Shown: positions 58,601 to 64,000 of the stretch, piece by piece
How the letters are laid out: each line of letters starts with the position of its first letter
Position numbering within the stretch: position 1 is the first letter of the stretch
Source: Forficula auricularia
Taxonomy: Eukaryota > Arthropoda > Insecta > Dermaptera > Forficulidae
Direction: 5' to 3'
Length of the DNA stretch: 64,000 nucleotides
NCBI GenBank assembly: GCA_024734495.1
Contig: JALMQS010000818.1
Coordinates: forward strand, 86,846 to 150,845
Notes under the pieces: generated by a model
Seen by the model: the letters and a program-made list of their open reading frames with translations, nothing else
Databases searched by the model: none
What the model was told of the DNA's origin: nothing
Made by a program: the position numbers and the translations under genes

Positions 58601-61600
58601 CAATGAACCTTTTAAACAATTATTATTTGAAGAAACCTCAGAAATTGGTTCTATTCATAAACGAGTTTTATTACATTATTGGCGAGCAATTGGAACGTGG
58701 CTTGCTCTAGGGATTCTTTTATCATTAGTATTAATGCAAGCATCCAAGAATATTACGGATCTTTGGCTCACTTATTGGGTATTTTAATTTATAATTTTTT
58801 CGATATTAATAATATAAAATTGAACTTTTATTTATTTTCAGGTTTCTAATACATCTAATTTTACAAGTACATTTTTTGAATATTCTGTTCCGAATGACAC
58901 CACTTTTTATTTAACTATTTATGGAATACTAGTTGGAGTAAATAGTCTTTTTACACTTATCCGAGCATTTATTTTTGCTTATGGCGGAATAAAGGCCGCG
59001 ACCACCATGCATAAATTATTATTAAAATCTGTGATGATGGTAACTATTTATAATATAATTATATCTATCTGTGAAATTTGTAAATAATGTTTTCATTTTA
59101 CATTTTAATTGTAAACTTGCTAACACCTTGGCATGTTTAAAGTACCGGTTGCTATATGATCACTGAAGTCAAGCAACATGAATCGCGGCTTGTTTTTGAA
59201 TGAGTGATCTTCTGGGATGACCGTGTGCAGTAGGCTTATTACAACCAACTCATTTCTAGTCATTTTTCTTGCATCTCACTGGACTTGATTGGTGAGGCCT
59301 TAAGGGGTATCTAGGATTTGCAAAGCTTCAATCTCCTAATAATTCTAACCTCCATTGGCCTCTTTTGCACATGAGTATATTATGTATTGTCCAATGAAAA
59401 TAGTTGAAAACATTTAAGAACACTGTAAATTTAAATCTGACTTGAATAATCATATATAGGTATCTATTCTTTGGTTTCATTTATATATAAACTAATTTTA
59501 TCGATATTAGGGTGCTCCTTATTTTGGATATTTTCGAATATTTACGGTGACAGGGGCTCATATGGTTCTAAATAAATAAAAAAAAATATCCCCCAAGTTT
59601 CAAGTCTCTATCTCAATTTTAACCTAGTGCTACACAGCGATTAAGTTTCCCATCTAAATAACATGGGGTTTTTGGCATTGAACGATCAATTTTTATTCCA
59701 GCCAAAGTAATGGTTCAAAAAATTTGAAACTCTGTAGACTCTGTATCCTTATAATAGTAGCTATCCTCAGAATTTTTACAGATTTTTAGCTATTATAATT
59801 TTGGAGTCTATAACTTACTAATACTAAGATATAGCAGTATTTTATCTAGATGTAACTCCAAAATTGTAATAGCTAAGGGTCTGTAAAAATTCTGAAGGAT
59901 GGCTACTATTATAAGGATAAAGTCTACAGAGTTTCAAATTTTTTGAACCATTACTTTGGCCGGAATAAAAAATTGATCGTTCAATGCCAAAAACCCCATG
60001 TTATTTAGATGGGAAACTTAATCGCTGTGTAGCACTAGGTTAAAATTGAGATAGAGACTTGAAACATGGGGGATATTTTTTTATTTATTTAGATCCATAT
60101 GAGCCTCTGTCAGCGTAAAAATTCGAAAATACCCAAAATAAGGACCATCCTAATCTATATTACATATGCACAAATACATTTACTTAAACCCACAATTAAT
60201 AAATATATACATGGGCGTCCGCAGGATATTTTTCAGGGGGGGGGGGGCAGTAAATCTTTACTATATATATTGAATTAAGTTCTAATTATGTATCTATATT
60301 TTTTTGTAATACAAAAGAAGTGAAATAAATCCAAAAAGTTAGGATAAAAACAATATTTTTCCACTTGAAACATTAAAAAAAATCAGAACTTAAAAGCTGG
60401 GAGGGGGGCAGAGCCTCTCTCCCTTCCCGCGGACGCCCTTGAATCTATATAGTAGAGTCTATAAATGGACATTTCGCTAGTCCTACTGGTTCAGTAATCC
60501 TCACGGCTTTGTATAGTACCCTGTATTCGGTGATTAATTGTTTTACTAAATTGGTATCTTAATAATTAAGATAATTATTATTAGAGTGATTTGTTCTTGT
60601 AGTTCTATTTTTTATTCAAAATCCAGTAATCCGACATCCGTCTGTCAGGTATACTTCGGATTACAGAGACTACTCTATACAGGGTGATTCACCATGAGTG
60701 TAACTGTACAATTTGTTGGTGAGGTCATTTTAAACAAAAAATATTATATTAATCAATTTTGAGCCTAAAAGAGATCATTAGGTCGCAATACACTATTCAC
60801 CCTTAAACCCCTATTTATCTTTATGTCGATTTCAATCCTTTACAGAACTACATACAACTAATTAAAATTTTATTTAGAAATATATACATTCATTCAATTA
60901 TTATTTAACAATAAAAACATCACACAATTAATATTAATTGTTATTTAAAGACAGATTTTAACACCATCTTAAAGGACGTTGTATACAGGGTTGAAATAAA
61001 CACTTTTTCCTCGATCTCAAGGATCACATTTTGAGCAGTATTTTTGAACATAAATTTTGTTATCAAAATAACAATTAATATAATTGTGTGTTGTTTTTAT
61101 TATTAAATAGATAAAAATGTATGTTCATACAAGTATTTCTAAATAAAATTTTGACTAGCCCTAGTTCTGTGAGAGATTGAAATGGGACCTAAGTATGTTC
61201 ATATAACATTTTTTGCTTAAAATGACCTCAACTATTTCCTAAAAAATTTTAAACTCTCGGTATGAATTACCTTGTATTTAAGAAATAAGTACAGTTCTTT
61301 TATAAAAAAAAAGTCAGGATTTGTTTAAGTGAACTTCAAATTTTTTGGGACCAATCTTGCCTTTATGTTATCAACGAAAAATTTAGAGGTACTAAATATA
61401 TAAATATTCTGAAAGTTCTTGACAATGATTCAATGATATATTTAAAATATTTAGTTACTAGCACCAAAAAATCTTTTATTAACTTTAATCAAAAGAATTC
61501 CGATTTTATTTTTTATAAAAAAAGTGTATTTCCTTCTTACAATAACACCGATCAATACTCAATCTGTTGCCAAAGATTTATGAGTCAGTTTTTGAAAAAT

Positions 61601-64000
61601 TATGGGCTCCTAATTTTTAATATTTTACTGTTAAATTTTCTTGACTCTGACTTTTGTTATCGAGCAAATGCTTATGCGAAATATTTATTTTCGCGGTGAA
61701 ATAATGCTCGTGGAAAAGGACACGAGTTAGACTAATAACAATAATGTTCTTGTTATTTTTTTTAGAGTAGGGTGCTTGATAACGGATTAAATACAATCTA
61801 TTAATCAATTAAAGCAGCTTTGAATCATTCGGGAGGTTAATACAATTTAAGAATTTGGGAAATTTGATAGATTTCTATTATTTTAAACAGGGATGTTGCG
61901 AATATTCGCATCCGCATCCGCAAATGCGGAGCTTCCTCATAGATTTGGACATCCGCATCCGCAATAATCAATGCGGATGTTCACGCGGATGCGAATATAA
62001 TACAAGTTGAGACAAGAAAGAAATTGGGCGGGTTTTCGGTTCTCTTAATGCCAATTCCGAAGGGGCTAAAAGAATGAGAATGACTGATTCCACGGAAAAG
62101 GATATGGAACAACTAGGACCAGGGACATCAAGTTTCCTCAGAAAGCCATGCTTAAAAAACGACCTTGCTATGATGTTAGATTCGTCAAGTGAAGATGAGA
62201 GTTAAGAAATACCAGAAAATGGTAGCACTGAAGCTCTACTCAATGAAGTCGGTTAAAAAGGAATTACTTTCTTACCGCACTAAAAAAAGAGTCAATGTGG
62301 ATGAAAATCCTCTTAAATGGTGGAGTGTTCATCGAGAAGAATTTAAGATATTATCACCGAGAGCACGAAGATTTTTATTCACTCCACCAGGAAGTGTTCC
62401 TAGCGAACAATTTAATTTACGAACCTCTGCGCAAGGGCGGATCCAGGAATTTTTATGGGGGGGGGGAGGGGAGAATGTATATAAGGTGCCCGATGTATAT
62501 AAGATATACTTTTTATCTCGAAAGTGTGTCTCGATCGAATTGTCCAAGCGGGGGGGGGGGGGGGGGGGTCAGAGACGCAACAAATTTACAAAAAAATTTT
62601 GCCAGGCACGGGCCTCTATGGGGGGGCGATCGCCCCCCCCCCCCCACCTGGATCCTCCCTTGCCTCTGCGTAACCGCCTTGAATCAGAAAAGACGGCAAT
62701 ATTACTCTTTATTAAGGATAACGCTCCTATTTTTAACTTCTAACTAAGTTAAAAAAAATAGGAGCATTATACTTAATACTAATTTTCATTAATAAAAATG
62801 TTAATAATTACTTTATCATTGTTTTAATTCTTCATTCATATACTATATTTATATAAGATCTTAAACATCCGCATCCGCATCCGCGGATGTGAGCCTTCAA
62901 AAGTCCGCATCCGCATTCACATCCGCGGATGTGAAAAAATCGGCATCCGCAACATCCCTGATTTTAAATACCAGAGTCAATTGAGTGGCTATTGATGAGG
63001 CTGTCCAAAAAAAAGAAGAATATAATTTATACTATATTTTTATTTATAAACCGACGTTTCGGAGGCTTTTCCCTCCTTCTTCAGGGTTTTGAAAAGTCAA
63101 TGAAGGAAATCCAATGCGACATTCCCTATGTCTCCTCTTTCAATGGCAGTAACAATAATATATTGTATTTCATTCTCAGCAGAATTATAGAGTCAATTTA
63201 GACAAAGTAAATATTTAATATGAAATCAAAACCCTCAAAAATACTTAAACCTTTGGCAACATGAATTTTTTTTGTAGAGCATTGTATTACCTACAATCAA
63301 AAACATTATACAATATATCTTCTATTATTTTTTTTTACATTCTTTGCCTCGGAAAATAAATGTCCATTAACAATAAAAATATCATGAATATTCATTCAAA
63401 GTTATAAAGATTATATATATTTATTTAAATATTTAACCTTTAGCAATTTTTATATATCACTTTATATTTTCAGACGAAAATTTCTTTTTTTGATTCAATG
63501 CCTTTAGGAAGTATACTGAATCGATTTTCAAGTGACACATATACTGCAGATGATTCATTACCTTTTATTTTAAATATTCTCTTGGCACAATTTTTCACAC
63601 TTTTAGGTATATTTTTTTTTTTTTATTATTAGAAAAATTAATATATCCAATTTTTTATTTGTTTTTTACCATTTTATTTATTTTTAGGAGTTCTCTTTGT
63701 TATAATATTTGGACAACCTTGGCTTATTATTATACTTATTCCTTTAATACCAATATATCATTGGCTCCAAGATAATTATAGAATTACTTCACGGGAACTT
63801 CGTCGAATTGTTTCCACAACATTAACTCCTTTGTATAGTCAACTTGAGGAGAGCCTTTCTGGTCTAATATATATTCGATCATTTCGTGTCAAGTTTAGGT
63901 ATACATATTTTATTAAGGATTTTATTTTCTATTTTTATCATAATTTTTAATAAGAAATTATTTACATTAACGATAATTCTATAGATTATCGAATACACCA
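36968..64000 (+). CDS. ABCC10: ABC transporter C family member 10 (MRP7-like), 5' part
   Basis: A full-size ABC exporter of the MRP type; vertebrate members pump lipophilic and glucuronide substrates out of cells. Exons: 36968-37634, 41348-41584, 42853-43086, 47421-47547, 48684-48777, 48855-48966, 49624-49750, 49831-49972, 51200-51319, 51388-51537, 51598-51715, 52477-52570, 52723-53051, 58516-58778, 58842-59039, 63474-63606, 63688-63898, and 63985 onward. All borders are GT-AG and the phases join without a break, giving about 1124 residues. The order is TMD0, linker, TMD1, NBD1 (Walker A GPVGSGKT near 678, signature LSGGQ near 771, Walker B ILDD near 793), linker, and the first part of TMD2. 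As in other ABCC proteins, NBD1 has Asp where a catalytic Glu would be. NBD2 lies beyond the window. Confidence 0.93.
38070..38122 (-). ncRNA. Hammerhead-type ribozyme motif (family E)
   Basis: On minus: GA, core CTGATGA (38106-38112), A, stem II GAGGGC/GTCCTC with one G-T pair, GAAAC (38085-38089), TATAG, TC (site), TCG. The core and triplet are intact. The opposite arm has lost the CTGATGA and stem II half. Confidence 0.75.
38293..38340 (-). ncRNA. Decayed hammerhead-like motif (family F, left arm)
   Basis: The core reads ATGATGA instead of CTGATGA, and stem III is shortened to ACTAGT. Confidence 0.5.
38518..38565 (+). ncRNA. Decayed hammerhead-like motif (family F, right arm)
   Basis: CTGATGA and TATAGTC are intact, but the invariant GAAA reads CAAAA (G to A at the first position). 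Confidence 0.5.
38941..39421. other. ABCC10 intron 1 DNA without recognised elements
   Basis: A block CAGTTTCGAAGGCTCTGTCATAATATTCAGTC at about 39185 looks like a very decayed family F hammerhead arm. Otherwise nothing was recognised. Confidence 0.35.
39422..39905. mobile_element. Near-perfect foldback with TACAGGGTGAT ends
   Basis: The arms run from TACAGGGTGATTTATCGGTC inward to about 39650 and return to GATTCACCCTGTGTA. Within each arm a second TACAGGGTGTTC terminus occurs (39542 and 39774), so one foldback sits inside another. Confidence 0.8.
39906..40616. other. Unassigned ABCC10 intron 1 DNA
   Basis: Contains a C-rich block near 39930-40000. No gene or element ends were recognised. 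Confidence 0.35.
40617..40862. mobile_element. Hammerhead element with inverted ends (family D)
   Basis: The ends TTGACGGATTATAGTGGTG and CACTACTATAATCCGTCAA are inverted, and the pairing extends inward through TTTCACAAAGAGGAAATAAA to GGAGATTTTT. About 90 bases in the middle are unpaired and hold a single plus-strand hammerhead motif. Confidence 0.8.
40732..40770 (+). ncRNA. Hammerhead-type ribozyme motif (family D)
   Basis: CTC, core CTGATGA (40735-40741), A, stem II GGG/CCC, GAAA (40756-40759), stem III ATA/TAT with loop TG, site A (triplet AUA), GAG pairing with CTC. All core positions are present. Confidence 0.7.
40955..41165. mobile_element. Hammerhead foldback retroelement (family E), deleted
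   Basis: Begins TTGAAGGAGACAATAAA and ends CTACCCTCGG, with a likely 10-bp direct repeat TTAATTTTTT on both sides. The right arm lacks its hammerhead half. Confidence 0.7.
41015..41066 (-). ncRNA. Hammerhead-like motif (family E)
   Basis: On minus: core CTGATGA, stem II GAGGGC/GCCCTA with the closing pair lost, GAAAC, TATAG, TC. One mismatch lies next to the core. Confidence 0.6.
41348..41584 (+). CDS. ABCC10: ABCC10 exon 2: linker into TMD1
   Basis: Encodes [40 protein letters not shown] and [18 protein letters not shown]. The [17 protein letters not shown] motif is the L0/TMD1 entry typical of ABCC proteins. Confidence 0.95.
41616..41915. mobile_element. Hammerhead element with inverted ends (family A)
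   Basis: The ends AGGATTGGATGGAAGGCAGT and the complement near 41880-41900 enclose a minus-strand hammerhead-like motif. A direct repeat TATAAATA occurs at 41616-41623 and 41908-41915. It is the same family as 27187-27475 and 62970-63205. Confidence 0.7.
41721..41765 (-). ncRNA. Hammerhead-like motif (family A), core mutated
   Basis: On minus: GAACC, CTGAAGT where CTGAAGA is expected, GAAACGTC, GGTTT. Stem I pairs over 5 bp. The last core base is changed from A to T. Confidence 0.55.
42048..42762. mobile_element. Complete TIR element, CTTAAGGTAGTTGTTTC ends
   Basis: The inverted ends CTTAAGGTAGTTGTTTC and GAAACAACTACCTTAA bound 715 bp of non-coding DNA. It is the reference copy for 2590-3133 and 31409-33089. 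Confidence 0.8.
42853..43086 (+). CDS. ABCC10: ABCC10 exon 3: first helices of TMD1
   Basis: Encodes [40 protein letters not shown] and [20 protein letters not shown]. The FLQDGEEP turn matches FLEEGQEP of human ABCC10. Confidence 0.95.
43087..43784. other. ABCC10 intron 3, left part, unassigned
   Basis: Nothing recognised apart from AT-rich DNA. Confidence 0.35.
43785..44345. mobile_element. Foldback element in ABCC10 intron 3
   Basis: The arms start near ATCCCAGCAAAAACA and return to TGTTTTTGCTGGGAT, sharing GTGAGATCTAATGT and ATATTCTCGACTCATTTACT-type blocks. The centre is near 44070. Confidence 0.75.
44403..45198. mobile_element. TIR element, TTAAGGTAGTTCTTTC ends
   Basis: The left TTAAGGTAGTTCTTTC and right GAAAGAACCTCCTTAA are inverted. 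The left 480 bases match 10256-10790. The ends resemble those of the 42048 element, so they may share a transposase. Confidence 0.75.
45210..46130. repeat. Decayed repeat with TTCACCCCTTCATTTTAGG units
   Basis: Blocks such as CATTTTAGGTCC, AACTCTACC and CAAATTTCAGCATTCTA recur four or five times at loose intervals. The same words appear at 53900-54420. Confidence 0.6.
46229..47329 (-). pseudogene. 5'-truncated LINE with reverse-transcriptase C-terminal half
   Basis: On minus, the frame opens at [17 protein letters not shown] and contains [20 protein letters not shown] and the catalytic CYADDS, then shifts. It continues as [48 protein letters not shown] and [12 protein letters not shown]. This order is that of jockey/RTE-type reverse transcriptases. 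A poly(A) run ends it at 46229-46251. Its coding part is cut off upstream at 47329, and a frameshift near 46900 disables it. It lies in ABCC10 intron 3. Confidence 0.85.
47421..47547 (+). CDS. ABCC10: ABCC10 exon 4: TMD1
   Basis: Encodes [34 protein letters not shown] and QSTTINFF, matching the VTLQARGAVLNILYCKALQL region. The acceptor is TTATTTCAG; it ends with two bases of a codon. Confidence 0.9.
47780..48215. mobile_element. Inverted S2 SINE pair with inserted hAT MITE
   Basis: A minus-strand S2 body (GAAAATCAAGAG, ATTTTAATTACAAG, GGTTATATCCCCCC) is split by the MITE at 47873-48083. A plus-strand body follows and ends CTAGTACTATCAGCAAAA. Confidence 0.65.
47865..48091. mobile_element. hAT-type MITE with intact 8-bp target duplication
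   Basis: The element at 47873-48083 has ends CAGGGCCGTGACAAGG and CCTTGCCACGGCCCTG. The 8-bp direct repeats ATTACAAG (47865-47872 and 48084-48091) are perfect. 211 bp, non-coding. Confidence 0.9.
48398..48575 (+). mobile_element. SINE, family S2
   Basis: A degenerate B-box (GAGTTCAATTCC) is followed by TAATAAAAATTATCCATAGC, GTAGAAGACACC and CTTGATTTTCC. Confidence 0.6.
48684..48777 (+). CDS. ABCC10: ABCC10 exon 5: TMD1 intracellular loop
   Basis: Encodes [20 protein letters not shown] and [11 protein letters not shown], the ABCC pattern GE..N....D.ER....F....W..P.Q. Confidence 0.95.
48855..48966 (+). CDS. ABCC10: ABCC10 exon 6: TMD1 helix pair
   Basis: Encodes [20 protein letters not shown] and [17 protein letters not shown], two membrane helices; it matches ITLYLLYQQVGVAFVGG..VPVNKVIATRI of human. 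Confidence 0.95.
49624..49750 (+). CDS. ABCC10: ABCC10 exon 7: TMD1 coupling region
   Basis: Encodes [20 protein letters not shown] and [16 protein letters not shown]. The M..KD.RV...TE.L.GI..IK...WE motif is typical of ABCC TMD1. Confidence 0.95.
49831..49972 (+). CDS. ABCC10: ABCC10 exon 8: TMD1
   Basis: Encodes [40 protein letters not shown] and NELSAAT. The acceptor used is AACCAG at 49825-49830, because the upstream TATAG would put a stop in frame. Confidence 0.9.
50312..51133. mobile_element. TIR element in ABCC10 intron 8
   Basis: The left end AAGGAAGACCAGGGAAATGG and right end CTTTTTCCCCTGGTCTCCCT are inverted; 820 bp, non-coding. Confidence 0.7.
51200..51319 (+). CDS. ABCC10: ABCC10 exon 9: end of TMD1
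   Basis: Encodes [20 protein letters not shown] and [20 protein letters not shown], corresponding to LILPLNNFPWVINGLLEAKVSLDRIQLFL. Confidence 0.95.
51388..51537 (+). CDS. ABCC10: ABCC10 exon 10: start of NBD1
   Basis: Encodes [33 protein letters not shown] and [13 protein letters not shown]. The ASFFW aromatic position is the A-loop region that stacks on ATP adenine. Confidence 0.9.
51598..51715 (+). CDS. ABCC10: ABCC10 exon 11: NBD1 Walker A
   Basis: Encodes [20 protein letters not shown] and [19 protein letters not shown]. The P-loop GPVGSGKT is intact. The exon is flanked by introns of 60 and 761 bp; the latter holds a transposon. Confidence 0.97.
51747..52417. mobile_element. TIR element in ABCC10 intron 11
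   Basis: The left TACCGGGTGGTCCAGCTAAC and right TGTTAGCTGTACTACCCG are inverted. The interior, including TACCGACACACAGACCGA and AATTCAATACTAGGCCC, is related to 12270-12455. Confidence 0.75.
52477..52570 (+). CDS. ABCC10: ABCC10 exon 12: NBD1 Q-loop
   Basis: Encodes [20 protein letters not shown] and [11 protein letters not shown], with the Q-loop glutamine in VSQNPWI. Confidence 0.95.
52723..53051 (+). CDS. ABCC10: ABCC10 exon 13: NBD1 signature, Walker B, H-loop
   Basis: Encodes [40 protein letters not shown] and [20 protein letters not shown]. The ABC signature LSGGQ, Walker B ILDD, D-loop SALD and H-loop histidine are all present. The residue after Walker B is Asp, the ABCC NBD1 norm. 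Confidence 0.97.
53300..53793. mobile_element. Foldback element in ABCC10 intron 13
   Basis: The arms of about 240 bp run from TATCTGACCAAAAACATAAA to its complement, via AACGGCTTCGCCGACAAAAG and AATTGATTTAAAAGAAAATT; the centre is near 53545. Confidence 0.8.
53794..55071. other. ABCC10 intron 13, mostly unassigned
   Basis: 53900-54420 carries the TTCACCCCTTCATTT repeat words also seen at 45210-46130. The remainder is AT-rich with no recognised element. Confidence 0.45.
55064..55317. mobile_element. hAT-type MITE with 8-bp target duplication
   Basis: The element at 55072-55309 has ends CAGGCGCGGATCCAG and the complement of CATGCGCGGATCCAG. The direct repeats CTTCCACA (55064-55071 and 55310-55317) are perfect. 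Long G and C runs lie inside. It is the same family as 62432-62662. Confidence 0.9.
55360..55715. mobile_element. Two adjacent palindromic MITEs with GGGCCGGTTG ends
   Basis: Two head-to-tail palindromes meet near 55553. Each is built of AAATGCTTTTTACCACTAA, GTAGATGGTAAATGG and GGCCAATCAGATGCCAGG with their complements. The outer ends are AGGGCCGGTTGCATGTC and GACATACAACCGGCCCT. Confidence 0.85.
56030..56760. repeat. R3 repeat copy
   Basis: Shares GACTGGGAGATTGAA, GGATTATAGCTAAGTGGATC and TCGCGATAAATAT with 8560-8960. Inverted ATTTGATTCGCGATTGAATC-type blocks bracket it at 56080 and 56300. Confidence 0.65.
57328..57365 (-). ncRNA. Decayed hammerhead-like motif (family C, left arm)
   Basis: CTGATGATGGAC is kept on minus, but GAAA reads GAAC and stem II is broken. 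Confidence 0.45.
57379..57421 (+). ncRNA. Hammerhead-like motif (family C, right arm)
   Basis: AAACTC, CTGATGA (57385-57391), T, GGA/TCC stem II, GAA, TATATT, GAGTTT. Stem I is perfect over 6 bp, but one A of the invariant GAAA is missing compared with 26663-26705. Confidence 0.6.
57481..58432 (-). pseudogene. 5'-truncated LINE 3' end inserted in a family C element
   Basis: On minus, a 243-codon open frame starts [15 protein letters not shown] and continues with [51 protein letters not shown] and [17 protein letters not shown] sequence. This is the region after the YADD box of jockey/CR1-type reverse transcriptases. The catalytic part is missing. The 3' end is a TAAA repeat plus poly(A) at 57481-57535. 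Confidence 0.85.
58516..58778 (+). CDS. ABCC10: ABCC10 exon 14: acidic linker and first helix of TMD2
   Basis: Starts with a charged, low-conservation linker ([20 protein letters not shown]), then [20 protein letters not shown], and [20 protein letters not shown], ending DLWLTYW. It matches VYQAYWKAVGQGLALAILFSLLLMQATRNAADWWLSHW. Confidence 0.95.
58842..59039 (+). CDS. ABCC10: ABCC10 exon 15: TMD2
   Basis: Encodes [20 protein letters not shown] and [27 protein letters not shown].. is the TMD2 hallmark of ABCC10. The family's long loop before it is short here. Confidence 0.95.
59510..60155. mobile_element. Long foldback element in ABCC10 intron 15
   Basis: Two arms of about 320 bp are near-perfect inverted copies around 59832. 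They run from AGGGTGCTCCTTATTTTGG through GGGGTTTTTGGCATTGAACG to the centre and back. There is no coding frame. Confidence 0.85.
60210..60441. mobile_element. MITE with CATGGGCGTCCGC ends
   Basis: The left CATGGGCGTCCGCAGG and right CCGCGGACGCCCTTG are inverted. A G run follows the left end. The flanks TAAATATA and AATCTATA could be a diverged 8-bp duplication. Confidence 0.7.
60674..61277. mobile_element. TIR element with CAGGGTGATTCAC-type end
   Basis: The left side (CAGGGTGATTCACCATGAG, AATTGTTATTTAAAG) and the right side (ATAACAATTAATATAATTG, GTATGAATTACCTTGTA) are imperfect inverted copies around 60990. Confidence 0.65.
61880..62968 (+). mobile_element. hAT element with intact target duplication and transposase relic
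   Basis: The element at 61888-62960 has perfect 13-bp ends CAGGGATGTTGCG/CGCAACATCCCTG and a perfect 8-bp duplication ATTTTAAA (61880-61887 and 62961-62968). Subterminal ATCCGCATCCGC clusters lie at both ends. A frame reads [20 protein letters not shown] and [15 protein letters not shown], then after the nested [24 protein letters not shown]. This is the C-terminal dimerisation region of hAT transposases. The catalytic core is absent. Confidence 0.9.
62424..62670. mobile_element. hAT-type MITE nested inside the hAT
   Basis: The element at 62432-62662 has ends CAAGGGCGGATCCAGG and CCTGGATCCTCCCTTG, with 8-bp duplications CCTCTGCG (62424-62431 and 62663-62670). It interrupts the transposase remnant and is related to 55072-55309. 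Confidence 0.9.
62970..63205. mobile_element. Hammerhead element (family A)
   Basis: Shares GGCTGTCCAAAAAAA, CCGACGTTTCGGAGG, CAATGAAGG and CTCCTCTTTCAATGG with the family A copies at 41.7 and 27.2 kb. It lies just right of the hAT target duplication. Confidence 0.65.
63048..63089 (-). ncRNA. Best-preserved hammerhead-type ribozyme motif (family A)
   Basis: On minus: stem I AAACC, core CTGAAGA (63078-63084), A, stem II GGAGG/CCTCC with loop GAAAAG, GAAAC (63056-63060), GTC, GGTTT. Stems I and II each have five perfect pairs. Stem III is the ACGT palindrome, too short to close alone. Confidence 0.8.
63474..63606 (+). CDS. ABCC10: ABCC10 exon 16: TMD2 intracellular loop
   Basis: Encodes [40 protein letters not shown] and FTLL. 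The [19 protein letters not shown] motif is the second ABCC coupling region. Confidence 0.97.
63688..63898 (+). CDS. ABCC10: ABCC10 exon 17: TMD2
   Basis: Encodes [40 protein letters not shown] and [27 protein letters not shown]...SPLYSH..E.L.GL..IR is the expected ABCC pattern, with T for S before PLYS. Confidence 0.97.
63985..64000 (+). CDS. ABCC10: ABCC10 exon 18, cut by window edge
   Basis: After acceptor TTCTATAG, the frame continues as LSNTP (after an arginine split across the junction). The rest, including NBD2, lies outside. Confidence 0.75.

Larger units (their letters stand above)
59040..63473. other. ABCC10 intron 15, filled with transposons
   Basis: Holds a foldback (59510-60155), a MITE (60210-60441), a TIR element (60674-61277), a hAT with a nested MITE (61880-62968) and a family A hammerhead element (62970-63205). 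61280-61880 holds nothing recognised. Confidence 0.7.

Overview
The window is nuclear DNA from an animal, most likely an arthropod. It is AT-rich, the exons are small with GT-AG introns, and repeats fill nearly everything between exons. Three conserved animal genes can be read. (1) The last exon of a COMMD7-like gene lies on + at 6995-7170; its upstream exons are not visible. (2) A DSTYK-like dual-specificity kinase gene lies on -, with its start codon at 31044 and its stop near 9322. Twelve of about thirteen expected exons were found, and there are small frameshifts in two kinase-domain exons. (3) An ABCC10/MRP7-like ABC transporter lies on + from 36968 and runs off the right edge. Eighteen exons are open and in phase through the first nucleotide-binding domain and part of the second membrane domain. 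DSTYK and ABCC10 are divergent, about 5.9 kb apart. The genes share no obvious pathway. Introns are either 60-90 bp or kilobases long, and the long ones are stuffed with transposons.

Layout: 1-1462 is a palindromic 119-bp satellite. 1.5-6.7 kb is repeats and unassigned DNA. COMMD7 ends at 7.2 kb. 7.2-9.3 kb is repeats. 9.3-31.0 kb is DSTYK. 31.1-36.9 kb is intergenic, with nested DNA transposons, a LINE tail and a ZBED-type hAT relic. 37.0-64.0 kb is ABCC10, whose introns hold two LINE 3' ends, hAT elements with intact 8-bp target duplications, and many long foldbacks.

The most notable signal is a population of short hammerhead-ribozyme-like motifs: about ten with an intact or nearly intact core plus several decayed copies. 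Most sit in short foldback elements of roughly 200-400 bp. The motifs have the CUGANGA core, a stem II hairpin, GAAA and a very short, usually self-complementary stem III (ACGU, ACUAUAGU or AUAUAU). Most are followed by a sequence that can close stem I. Several families have different stems but the same architecture. Where both arms survive, the ribozymes point outward. Several copies end in a common tail containing CTCGGCAAAA and are flanked by direct repeats of variable length (9-13 bp), which suggests retrotransposition. One copy sits inside the polypyrimidine tract of the COMMD7 terminal-exon acceptor, and its target duplication has rebuilt that tract. No reverse transcriptase ORF linked to these elements is visible here.

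Limits: everything was read by eye from sequence and translated ORFs, without alignment or folding software. Gene identities rest on extended protein similarity recalled from the families. Repeat edges are mostly good to within a few bases to tens of bases.
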